In this document: one piece after another, positions 1-4,727 of the stretch | Position numbering within the stretch: position 1 is the stretch's first letter | Layout: every line of letters begins with the position of its first letter | Assembly: GCA_028679325.1 (NCBI GenBank) | Contig: JAJRBS010000014.1 | Location: forward strand, 1-6,622 | Reading direction: 5' to 3' | DNA length: 6,622 nt | Source: Methanoregulaceae archaeon | GTDB taxonomy: Archaea > Halobacteriota > Methanomicrobia > Methanomicrobiales > Methanospirillaceae | Position numbers and translations under genes: made by a program | Notes under the pieces: model-generated | Database searches by the model: none | Seen by the model: the letters and a program-made list of their open reading frames with translations, nothing else | Told to the model about the DNA's origin: nothing

Positions 1-329
1 GGATAGCCGCGATATCCGATCTGGCCGAGAGCAGGAATCCACGGGCTGTCGTTCCTCTCATCATCTGCTGCAGGGACAACAGCACATATGTCCGGATGGC
101 GGCTGTGGAGGCTCTCTCCGAGCTCCGCAATTTCCGGGCGGAACCTGCCCTCAGGGAGATCATCCTCGATAAGAACGAGGACGTCGTTATCCGGCAGAAG
201 GCCGTGATAGCCCTGGCAGGGCTGAAGGGCTCCTCGCCCCGGGAAGGGCTGGACGGGCTCTCACGGGATACGAGGGAGAACCCTGCCGTCCGGGCTCTGG
301 CTGCCTGGTTGCTGACCCGGATGAGCTGA
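1..329 (+). CDS. HEAT-repeat protein, C-terminal part (5' end outside window)
   Basis: The frame is open from base 3 to the TGA at 327-329, with no stop back to the window edge, so this is the last ~108 codons of a longer gene. The Met codon at base 96 lies mid-repeat and is not the start. The protein is made of paired amphipathic helices of HEAT/PBS-lyase type: helix units around 'AISDLAES', 'VRMAAVEALSEL', 'VIRQKAVIALAGL' and 'VRALAAWLLTRM', with conserved Ala/Leu positions and the Val-Arg start of the second helix recurring every ~30-35 residues. HEAT repeats form a curved solenoid scaffold for protein-protein contacts; in methanogens such proteins are common and mostly unassigned. No catalytic domain is visible here. 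The gene ends 215 bases before the arsenite transporter, with a small hairpin between them, so it is probably a separate transcription unit. The fold is well supported; the function is unknown. Confidence 0.8.
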   Translation, partial: IAAISDLAESRNPRAVVPLIICCRDNSTYVRMAAVEALSELRNFRAEPALREIILDKNEDVVIRQKAVIALAGLKGSSPREGLDGLSRDTRENPAVRALAAWLLTRMS

Positions 330-340
330 AAAACGAGCCG

Positions 341-360
341 AACCGGCCTTTCTGGTTTTC
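341..360 (+). terminator. Possible hairpin terminator after the HEAT-repeat gene
   Basis: AACCGG (341-346) can pair with CTGGTT (352-357), with one G-T pair and a five-base loop. The 3' arm runs into a short T stretch (TTTTC, 356-360). It lies 11 bases after the stop codon. The stem is short and the T tract weak, so termination here is only a suggestion. Confidence 0.35.
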
Positions 361-443
361 CACCCTCTTCATCTGGATTAGCCCTCATGTCGTCGCACCG
401 ATTCACCTGGGTCAGCACGTGGCTTTCGAACGGGTAGTGTGGT

Positions 444-456
444 GGAAGAATCTTCC
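444..456. promoter_or_regulatory. Perfect palindrome, possible operator for acr3
   Basis: GGAAGA and TCTTCC flank a single A, giving a perfect 13-base palindrome about 37 bases ahead of the TATA-like element and 88 bases ahead of the transporter ATG. Dimeric winged-helix repressors such as ArsR bind short palindromes of this size, but this does not match any ArsR consensus I recall, and no regulator gene lies beside it in the window. A 13-base palindrome can arise by chance. Confidence 0.25.
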
Positions 457-492
457 TGTTGTTACGCTGGTCCCCTGACCGAATATCGTCAC

Positions 493-500
493 CTATATCT
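493..500 (+). promoter_or_regulatory. Weak TATA-box candidate for acr3
   Basis: CTATATCT is the best TATA-like stretch ahead of the transporter. An archaeal start about 25 bases downstream would give a leader of roughly 25 bases. That leader (about 520-544) is pyrimidine-rich with no recognisable Shine-Dalgarno sequence, so the ATG may be read without one, or the true promoter may lie elsewhere. Confidence 0.3.
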
Positions 501-544
501 GCCTTCCTTTCCTGATTTTTCTCTCCAACTACGGTTCGATCTTT

Positions 545-1624
545 ATGGCATCCGCTCCCCGCCTCTCTGTCATCGATCGATATCTCACCCTCTGGATCTT
601 CATGGCCATGGTTATCGGTATCGGCATCGGGTATTTTATCCCGACCGCTACCGGGATCATCACCGGCCTCTCTGTTGGAACGACCTCAATCCCCATCGCT
701 ATCGGCCTCATCCTGATGATGTACCCTCCCCTGGCAAAGGTCAGGTACGAGGAACTCGGTGCTGTCCTCCGGGAAAAGAAGATCTTTGGTCTAGCCATGG
801 TCCTGAACTGGGTCATAGCACCGTTCGTGATGTTCGCCCTGGCGGTGATCTTCCTTCGCGACCAGCCTGATTTCATGTACGGACTAATCCTCGTCGGAAT
901 CGCACCCTGCATCGCCATGGTCCTTGTATGGAATGAACTTGCCGGAGGGCACTGCGAGTATTGTGCTGCCATCGTGGGCATCAACTCGGTGTTCCAGGTC
1001 CTTTTTTACGCCGTCTATGCCTGGTTCTTCATCACCTTTCTCCCGGTGGTCCTGGGAATTGCCGGCGGTGCGGCAGTTCCCGTCACCATCGGTGAGATAG
1101 CGGTGACGGTCTTCATCTTCCTGGGCATCCCCTTCCTGGCCGGTCTGACCACCCGGCTGGTCCTTATCCGTCTGCGATCGAAAAAATGGTATGAAGAGGT
1201 ATTCATCCCGAAGATCTCCCCGGTCACCCTGATCGCCCTTCTGTTCACGATCATTGTCATGTTCTCGCTCAAGGGAGAATACATCATTACCCTCCCCCTT
1301 GACGTGGTCCGGGTGGCTGTCCCGCTGATCCTGTATTTCCTGATCATGTTCTTTGCGAGCTTCTGGATATGCTGGAAACTGAAAATAGGCTACCCGCAAT
1401 CGGCAACTCTCTCTTTCACCGCTGCCTCGAACAATTTCGAACTTGCCATCGCTGTGGCCATCGCTGTCTTCGGCATCGGGTCACAGGTCGCCTTTGCGAC
1501 GGTCATCGGTCCTCTGGTCGAGGTGCCGGTTCTCATCAGCCTGGTGAACGTCTCCTTATACCTGAAGAAACGCTGGTTTGGCAGCGGAGAATGTCAGTCC
1601 TGCGGTGAAGAGGGGACGGTTTAA
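545..1624 (+). CDS. acr3: ACR3-family arsenite efflux permease
   Basis: This 359-residue membrane protein belongs to the ACR3 (bile acid/Na+ symporter superfamily) group, which expels arsenite, and sometimes antimonite, from the cell. About ten hydrophobic segments run through the protein, as usual for the family. The hallmark 'PCIAMVLVWNELA' (121-133) carries the conserved metalloid-binding Cys122 in the fourth membrane helix, and 'FTAASNNFELAIAVA' (291-305) carries the conserved acidic residue Glu299. Length is normal for ACR3. No in-frame ATG lies upstream after the last gap, so ATG 545 is the natural start although no Shine-Dalgarno sequence is visible. Oddities: the residue before Cys122 is Pro (I recall Arg in many bacterial ACR3 proteins), two more cysteines follow in 'GHCEYCA' (136-141), and the C-terminal tail ends with a CxxC (Cys350, Cys353). 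It is convergent to the mercury methylation operon, with 11 bases between stop codons. No arsR or arsenate reductase gene is in view. Confidence 0.93.
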   Translation: MASAPRLSVIDRYLTLWIFMAMVIGIGIGYFIPTATGIITGLSVGTTSIPIAIGLILMMYPPLAKVRYEELGAVLREKKIFGLAMVLNWVIAPFVMFALAVIFLRDQPDFMYGLILVGIAPCIAMVLVWNELAGGHCEYCAAIVGINSVFQVLFYAVYAWFFITFLPVVLGIAGGAAVPVTIGEIAVTVFIFLGIPFLAGLTTRLVLIRLRSKKWYEEVFIPKISPVTLIALLFTIIVMFSLKGEYIITLPLDVVRVAVPLILYFLIMFFASFWICWKLKIGYPQSATLSFTAASNNFELAIAVAIAVFGIGSQVAFATVIGPLVEVPVLISLVNVSLYLKKRWFGSGECQSCGEEGTV

Positions 1625-1635
1625 AAATAAGAATT
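1622..1635 (-). terminator. T-rich terminator after hgcB
   Basis: Read on the minus strand, the hgcB stop is followed directly by AATTCTTATTTTTA, a T-rich tract typical of intrinsic termination in archaea, which needs no hairpin. It overlaps the stop codon of the convergent acr3 gene. For acr3 itself only a weak TTTT (1641-1644) is seen, inside hgcB, so its transcript may run antisense into hgcB. Confidence 0.5.
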
Positions 1636-1947
1636 CTACCTTTTCTCAGGTTCAGCGCAGCATGACCCGGCTTCTCCGCCGCAGCTGCACTGATCCATGT
1701 CCTTTCCACGGAGCGCCGCGGAGATCATGGCCCAGGCGCAGCCGACGCCGCTGTCCACCTCGATGGCCCGTACCGGGCAGTTACCGGCACAGGCCCCGCA
1801 CTCCATGCAGGACTCCGGGCGTACAAGCTCGGCCTTCTCGTCTCCTGCGAGGAAGACCGCATGGGGGCAGACCTCTGAACAGCGACCGCAGTTGATGCAG
1901 CGGTCCCTGTGATACCGGAGCGTGGTCATCGTGTAAGAGGAAAACAT
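1636..1947 (-). CDS. hgcB: Mercury methylation ferredoxin HgcB
   Basis: The 103-residue protein is a 2[4Fe-4S] ferredoxin of the HgcB type, the partner that delivers electrons to the corrinoid of HgcA during Hg(II) methylation. Two clusters are explicit: Cys17, 20, 23 then Cys27-Pro, and Cys47, 50, 53 then Cys57-Pro. HgcB-specific features follow: a lone conserved Cys (Cys70, 'GVGCAWA') and a C-terminal vicinal pair (Cys96-Cys97), thought to bind or hand over Hg(II). An additional C-x-C (87, 89) precedes that pair. ATG 1947 was chosen because it shares one base with the hgcA stop (TGATG) and has GGAG seven bases upstream; the frame is open to an ATG at 2082, but that lies deep inside hgcA and would add residues unlike any ferredoxin. 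A second Met seven codons in (ATG 1929) is possible. Membership rests on adjacency to hgcA as well as the motifs. Confidence 0.95.
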   Translation of the reverse strand: MFSSYTMTTLRYHRDRCINCGRCSEVCPHAVFLAGDEKAELVRPESCMECGACAGNCPVRAIEVDSGVGCAWAMISAALRGKDMDQCSCGGEAGSCCAEPEKR

Positions 1948-3188
1948 CAGATCACTCCTATGAAGCGGGATACTCCCAGCACGATGAGGAAGGCGGTCCC
2001 GGTAACGGCGAGGAGAACCATGACCGGGACGTACCGGAAGATCTCCTTCTTCACGCCGGTCCGGGAGGTGTACGGCGTACACCCCGTAAAGTTGAGGGCC
2101 ATGTAGGCGACAACGGCAGGGATGATAATGAGGGGGGTTGCTACGGCGATCACCGTGGCCCAGGGTGGGAGAGTTGAAACAGTCCCGATGGAGACGGCGA
2201 AGGGAAGGGCAACCAGGGCTCCCAGGATGATTCCTTTGGTGCTGAAGTCTTTCGTGGGAAGGAACGGCAGCAGCGCCGGGAAGAGTACCGTCCCGGCCAG
2301 GACAGCTGCCAGGACGGCAAGGGCTCCTGTCAGGCCTGTCAGGAAGTAAAGTGCGACCATGACTACAGCGGTAGGGAGTGCCGCATGCACCAGTTCCACG
2401 GGGGCAAGTACAACCCTGTCCCTGAAGGGAAACAGCACCCTTCGCATCTCCGCCGTAGCTTTTCCGTTCTCCAGGTATTTTGGCAGGTCGCTGGCCCGCA
2501 CCGGTCCGTATCTCACGCGGAAGCCCGACCTCCTCGTAACCTCGTGGGCCACGATACCCGGGGCACCCAGCTGGGGCACAATGATCTCCCGGTGGCGAAC
2601 AACATTCGCCAGGCCGGTGAGTGCGATCATCCGGACCAGTTCATCGGTCCCAAAGGTCCCTTTCCCGGCCGCACACCAGACATTGATCCCCATTGTGTCG
2701 AGGACCAGGATGTAGGCGTCCTGTCCCGGAAGCGAGGAACGGAGAGCATCAAAGCTGAGTGTGTAGTTCGCCGATGCCAGGACTGGTGAATCCGGCCCTG
2801 GATTCCCGAGCCGGTAGAGGCCGGGCCTGACCCTGTGTTCTGTCCGGTTGACACCCCACCTGGCCAGGAAATGGTCCATTTTGTCCTTCCCGGTTAATTC
2901 GCTGGTCGTTGGGAGGATATCCGGAAATTCTTCTGTGCAGGTACAGGATGGACTGGATTCAGCTCCGGAACAACAGGGGCTCGCCACCGTTTCATTGCAT
3001 GGCCGGCAAGATGTGGCTGGCGCCTCACTGCAGCACGTACTGTTTTTCCCTTGACTCTCCCCGCAGCATGGACCCGCGTCCGGTTCCTTGTATGGCTGTT
3101 CTTCTTCTGCGGGCGATGTTGTGGCACCACAGCACGCTCCGCTTCCTTGTCGATCCCCCGAACAACACCCCTGGCCTGTCTTCGCCAT
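1947..3188 (-). CDS. hgcA: Mercury methylation corrinoid protein HgcA with Cys-rich N-terminal extension
   Basis: This 413-residue membrane protein is HgcA, which carries a cobalt corrinoid and transfers its methyl group to Hg(II), forming methylmercury. The diagnostic cap-helix motif NVWCAAGK is at 169-176, with Cys172 the expected lower-face cobalt ligand, followed by GTFGT. The soluble corrinoid domain spans about 105-255. Five hydrophobic segments follow (about 271-287, 289-309, 319-337, 342-364, 386-410), matching the HgcA membrane domain, and the family-like 'FTGCTPYTSRTGVKKE' is at 367-382. Start ATG 3188 directly follows the TGA of the upstream gene (TGAATG) and has AGGTGA four bases before that junction's end, so translation is coupled. 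What is odd is residues 1-100: a hydrophilic region with 14 cysteines, not part of the HgcA core as I know it. A second Met at 104, with its own GGAAGGA site, would give a core-only protein. The identity is near certain; the role of the extension is unknown. Confidence 0.97.
   Translation of the reverse strand: MAKTGQGCCSGDRQGSGACCGATTSPAEEEQPYKEPDAGPCCGESQGKNSTCCSEAPATSCRPCNETVASPCCSGAESSPSCTCTEEFPDILPTTSELTGKDKMDHFLARWGVNRTEHRVRPGLYRLGNPGPDSPVLASANYTLSFDALRSSLPGQDAYILVLDTMGINVWCAAGKGTFGTDELVRMIALTGLANVVRHREIIVPQLGAPGIVAHEVTRRSGFRVRYGPVRASDLPKYLENGKATAEMRRVLFPFRDRVVLAPVELVHAALPTAVVMVALYFLTGLTGALAVLAAVLAGTVLFPALLPFLPTKDFSTKGIILGALVALPFAVSIGTVSTLPPWATVIAVATPLIIIPAVVAYMALNFTGCTPYTSRTGVKKEIFRYVPVMVLLAVTGTAFLIVLGVSRFIGVI
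2877..2890 (-). promoter_or_regulatory. Possible internal ribosome binding site and start in hgcA
   Basis: On the minus strand GGAAGGA (2890-2884) is followed by CAAA and then ATG (2879-2877), the codon for Met104. This Met sits exactly at the junction between the Cys-rich extension and the conserved HgcA core, so use of this start would give a 310-residue protein of ordinary HgcA layout. The site could also be a chance purine run from 'Gly-Lys-Asp-Lys'. Confidence 0.4.
2937..3167 (-). repeat. Cys-Cys repeat region encoded in the 5' part of hgcA
   Basis: HgcA residues 8-84 contain 14 cysteines: pairs at 8-9, 19-20, 41-42, 52-53 and 72-73, plus C-x-x-C at 61-64 and C-x-C at 82-84. Successive units fall about 11 residues apart, with one step skipped near 30-31, in a Gly/Ser/Glu/Pro-rich low-complexity background. 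This looks like a degenerate 11-residue repeat of the form [G/S/P]-CC-[S/G]-[E/G]. No hydrophobic core or known domain is visible, so it is probably flexible. Vicinal and closely spaced thiols fit binding of Hg(II), As(III) or other soft metals; that is inference. Confidence 0.8.
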
Positions 3189-3482
3189 TCAGTCACCTTT
3201 CCCTGTTACCAGGGGACCGAGAATATCTCCGATCATACCGCTCAGGTCTTCGACCTTCATCAGGGCCAGGCAGCAGACCTTCCCCTCTTTCTCCCAGCTG
3301 ATCAGGGCGAGCTTGTCGCCTGTCCTGATTGCGGCCTTTTCCCGGACGTCCTTTGGCAGGACCATCTGCCCGCGTTCATCAATACCGAGGACCGACTCGA
3401 CCCGGCAGACAGTGCCTGACCCGCAACCGGGAGGCGACGCACAGGAACTACAGTTGGTTTCGTTTTTTTCTTTTCCCGCCAT
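3189..3482 (-). CDS. hgcC: AbrB/SpoVT-fold HgcAB-associated protein (HgcC-like)
   Basis: The 97-residue product has a swapped-hairpin AbrB/SpoVT/MazE-type domain at about 27-77, with the usual 'DERGQMVLPKDVRE' (35-48) and 'AAIRTGDKLAL' (50-60). Proteins of this fold dimerise and bind DNA, most often as transcription regulators or antitoxins. From memory, a short AbrB-like protein is a recognised companion of hgcAB in some genomes and is named HgcC; I could not check this. The N-terminal tail is Cys-rich (Cys11, 14, 20, 26) and a vicinal pair (Cys70-Cys71) lies in the last strand of the fold, so metal or redox sensing is conceivable. Its TGA abuts the hgcA ATG, making it the first gene of a coupled hgcC-hgcA-hgcB operon. 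The start codon has no obvious Shine-Dalgarno sequence and sits about 30 bases after a TATA box, implying a very short leader. No toxin partner is seen. Alternative role: an assembly or stability factor rather than a regulator. Confidence 0.85.
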   Translation of the reverse strand: MAGKEKNETNCSSCASPPGCGSGTVCRVESVLGIDERGQMVLPKDVREKAAIRTGDKLALISWEKEGKVCCLALMKVEDLSGMIGDILGPLVTGKGD

Positions 3483-3511
3483 GAGCTTCGTACTAAGATG
3501 AATTTTCCAAA

Positions 3512-3519
3512 TATTTATA
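3512..3519 (-). promoter_or_regulatory. Archaeal TATA box of the hgcCAB operon
   Basis: TATAAATA on the minus strand lies in the only strongly AT-rich patch of the window. Its centre is about 33 bases ahead of the hgcC ATG. With the usual spacing of about 25 bases to the transcription start, the leader would be only some 5-10 bases, in keeping with the lack of a ribosome binding site before hgcC. Confidence 0.7.
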
Positions 3520-3553
3520 GTTATCAGAATAGTCAGAATAATATGAAATAACT
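3519..3553. promoter_or_regulatory. Repeats just upstream of the hgcCAB TATA box, candidate operator
   Basis: Two direct copies of TCAGAATA lie at 3524-3531 and 3533-3540, a nine-base period. They are enclosed by an inverted pair, AGTTAT at 3519-3524 and ATAACT at 3548-3553. The block touches the upstream edge of the TATA box, where an activator or repressor would sit. The AbrB-like first gene of the operon is a natural candidate binder, but this is inference and AT-rich DNA produces such repeats by chance. Confidence 0.4.
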
Positions 3554-3580
3554 GTAAATGGCCCCTCTCGTGAAGTCCTG

Positions 3581-4678
3581 TCAGACTTTCCCGCCGGATC
3601 CCCTGTCCTGGATTTGCCCTCCGTCTCCCAGACCGCCCCCCCAGGTGATCAGCCTTTCCGGAGTTATCAGCCCACTCGAGATAACAGTCCCACCGAGGAC
3701 TGTCAGCGCATCCCTGAGCTGCTTAGCCCAGATATGCTCGAGGACAAAGATCAGGATGGAACGGTCGGGAGGCAGCTCTTCGGCCATCTTCTGGAGGTCA
3801 CGCTCCGAGATTCCCAGGGTGTTCCCTTCGGCCTGTTTCTCCGGGATACTTCCCGAGGTTCCGGGTCTGCCGACCCCGAGCCCCATCAGGTAGCCGAAGA
3901 GAGCATCGATCTCAACGGACTCCTCCTCGCCAAGGTCGCCTCCTTCGAGGACTCCGGGATTCCCGGCCTGATCCTTGATGATGAGAACGTAAGCGATGGG
4001 CCGGATGAGTTCCCGGTTGAGAATACCCTTCACCTGCTGCATCAGGTCATAGGGAAGGAGGGTGCCTTCGAACCTGACGTTTACCAGCTGGAGCGGGCCG
4101 AACCGTTTGAGATCCGCATCGGTGAATTCGGCCTGCAGCAGAGCGTGCTTCCGGGGTGGTGTTGTCCCCGAAATGAACACTCCCAGGTGAACCTGTTTCT
4201 TCGTATCGGCTGCCGTCTTCCCGCGGACATTATGCCAGCTCTGCTCGAACCTCTGGTGAGTCACAAATCCTTTTCCCCGCTGGATGAAGGGGTCCTGGTA
4301 GTAGACATACTTCCTGTCCATGCCGAGGACGACGATGTAGTGGCCGTCCTCCCAGTCTTCCTGGACCGATTTTTCGGAGTCCTCCCGGCTCCTCCAGGCC
4401 TGGCCGCAGATGATGACCGATTCACCCTTCTCCAGGGCCTCGTGCAGTTCGTCAAGGGAGATGTCTTCCCTCACCGAGGCAGAAAAACCGAGCTCGCGGG
4501 CAACCCTGGCGATATCACCGACATAGGTCCCGGTATCGGGGGAGGTGTGGAGGAGCCGGATCAGCTCCTGCTCAGAGAGGTCCTTTCCCCAGAAAGAGAG
4601 GACGGCCTGGAGGGCTGCTGCCCCGCAGGAATATTCGGTGCTCTGGCGGGTTGCGGTCAGGATCGGGAAGCGTTCCAT
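3581..4678 (-). CDS. C39-like cysteine peptidase fused to a DUF6325-like domain
   Basis: The 365-residue soluble protein starts with a papain-like C39-type domain (about 1-170). Gln12 (oxyanion hole), Cys18 in 'EYSCGAAALQAVLSFWG', His113 in 'DGHYIVVLGMD' and Asp129 in 'YYQDP' form a complete catalytic set. Classical C39 domains cleave double-glycine leaders within ABC exporters, but no membrane or ATPase part is present here, so the substrate is unknown. The second half (about 192-345) has 'FGPLQLVNVRFEG', an acidic stretch 'LGEEESVEIDAL' and 'SILIFVLEHIWAKQLRDAL' then 'GLITPERL'; this resembles from memory the DUF6325 family, known mostly as a stand-alone small protein. A Gly-rich tail closes the protein. 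There is no signal peptide. ATG 4678 opens the protein close before the C39 Gln and has GGAG about 11 bases upstream, inside a hairpin. It is the last gene of the decarboxylase group; hgcC follows 98 bases later under its own promoter. Confidence 0.82.
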   Translation of the reverse strand: MERFPILTATRQSTEYSCGAAALQAVLSFWGKDLSEQELIRLLHTSPDTGTYVGDIARVARELGFSASVREDISLDELHEALEKGESVIICGQAWRSREDSEKSVQEDWEDGHYIVVLGMDRKYVYYQDPFIQRGKGFVTHQRFEQSWHNVRGKTAADTKKQVHLGVFISGTTPPRKHALLQAEFTDADLKRFGPLQLVNVRFEGTLLPYDLMQQVKGILNRELIRPIAYVLIIKDQAGNPGVLEGGDLGEEESVEIDALFGYLMGLGVGRPGTSGSIPEKQAEGNTLGISERDLQKMAEELPPDRSILIFVLEHIWAKQLRDALTVLGGTVISSGLITPERLITWGGGLGDGGQIQDRGSGGKV

Positions 4679-4690
4679 GATCGATAATGC

Positions 4691-4718
4691 TCCTGGTCTT
4701 CCTTAAAGCTGACCAGGA
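4691..4718 (-). promoter_or_regulatory. Intergenic hairpin overlapping the ribosome binding site of the C39-like gene
   Basis: A perfect eight-base inverted repeat, TCCTGGTC (4691-4698) and GACCAGGA (4711-4718), with a 12-base loop, fills most of the 49-base gap between the two genes. In the minus-strand transcript the 3' arm contains the AGGA of the AGGAG ahead of ATG 4678, so folding could hide that site, slow translation, or mark an RNA-processing point. No T run follows, so it is not an obvious terminator. Confidence 0.45.
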
Positions 4719-4727
4719 TCAGGGAAA

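Larger units (their letters stand above)
330..544. other. Intergenic region upstream of the arsenite transporter gene
   Basis: This 215-base gap holds the hairpin at 341-357, a perfect 13-base palindrome GGAAGAATCTTCC at 444-456, and a weak TATA-like element CTATATCT at 493-500. The open frame starting at GTG 439 runs through this gap and then out of frame across the transporter gene; its product looks like no protein I know. I see no tRNA or other structured RNA. The region is most likely the 3' trailer of the HEAT gene plus the promoter/operator of the transporter. Confidence 0.5.

Noticed and set aside
96..329. Small 77-residue HEAT protein starting at ATG 96
   Set aside because: The frame upstream to base 3 encodes another HEAT helix pair without a stop, so this is the end of a larger protein.
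439..870. Plus-strand frame of 143 codons starting in the gap before acr3, with a Cys-Cys near its start
   Set aside because: Most of it overlaps acr3 in another frame and is His/Arg/Pro-rich shadow sequence. The Cys pair was tempting given the theme of the locus, but nothing else supports it.
884..1399. Minus-strand frame of 171 codons opposite acr3
   Set aside because: The product is Asp/Glu/Arg/Gly-rich low complexity, as expected from the antisense of a membrane protein gene.
1636..2082. Longer hgcB starting at ATG 2082
   Set aside because: The added 45 residues overlap hgcA and look like out-of-frame translation. ATG 1947 has a good ribosome binding site and the TGATG junction.
2385..2789. 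Plus-strand frame of 134 codons opposite hgcA, and several similar ones at 2359-2715, 2909-3301, 3051-3419 and 3088-3501
   Set aside because: All are antisense to hgcA or hgcC, with biased composition and no family motifs.
3614..4687. Long open frame of 357 codons on the plus strand, opposite the C39-like gene
   Set aside because: It mirrors the minus-strand gene across almost its full length. Its product has no recognisable motifs, while the minus-strand frame has a full catalytic set, so this is a GC-rich antisense shadow.
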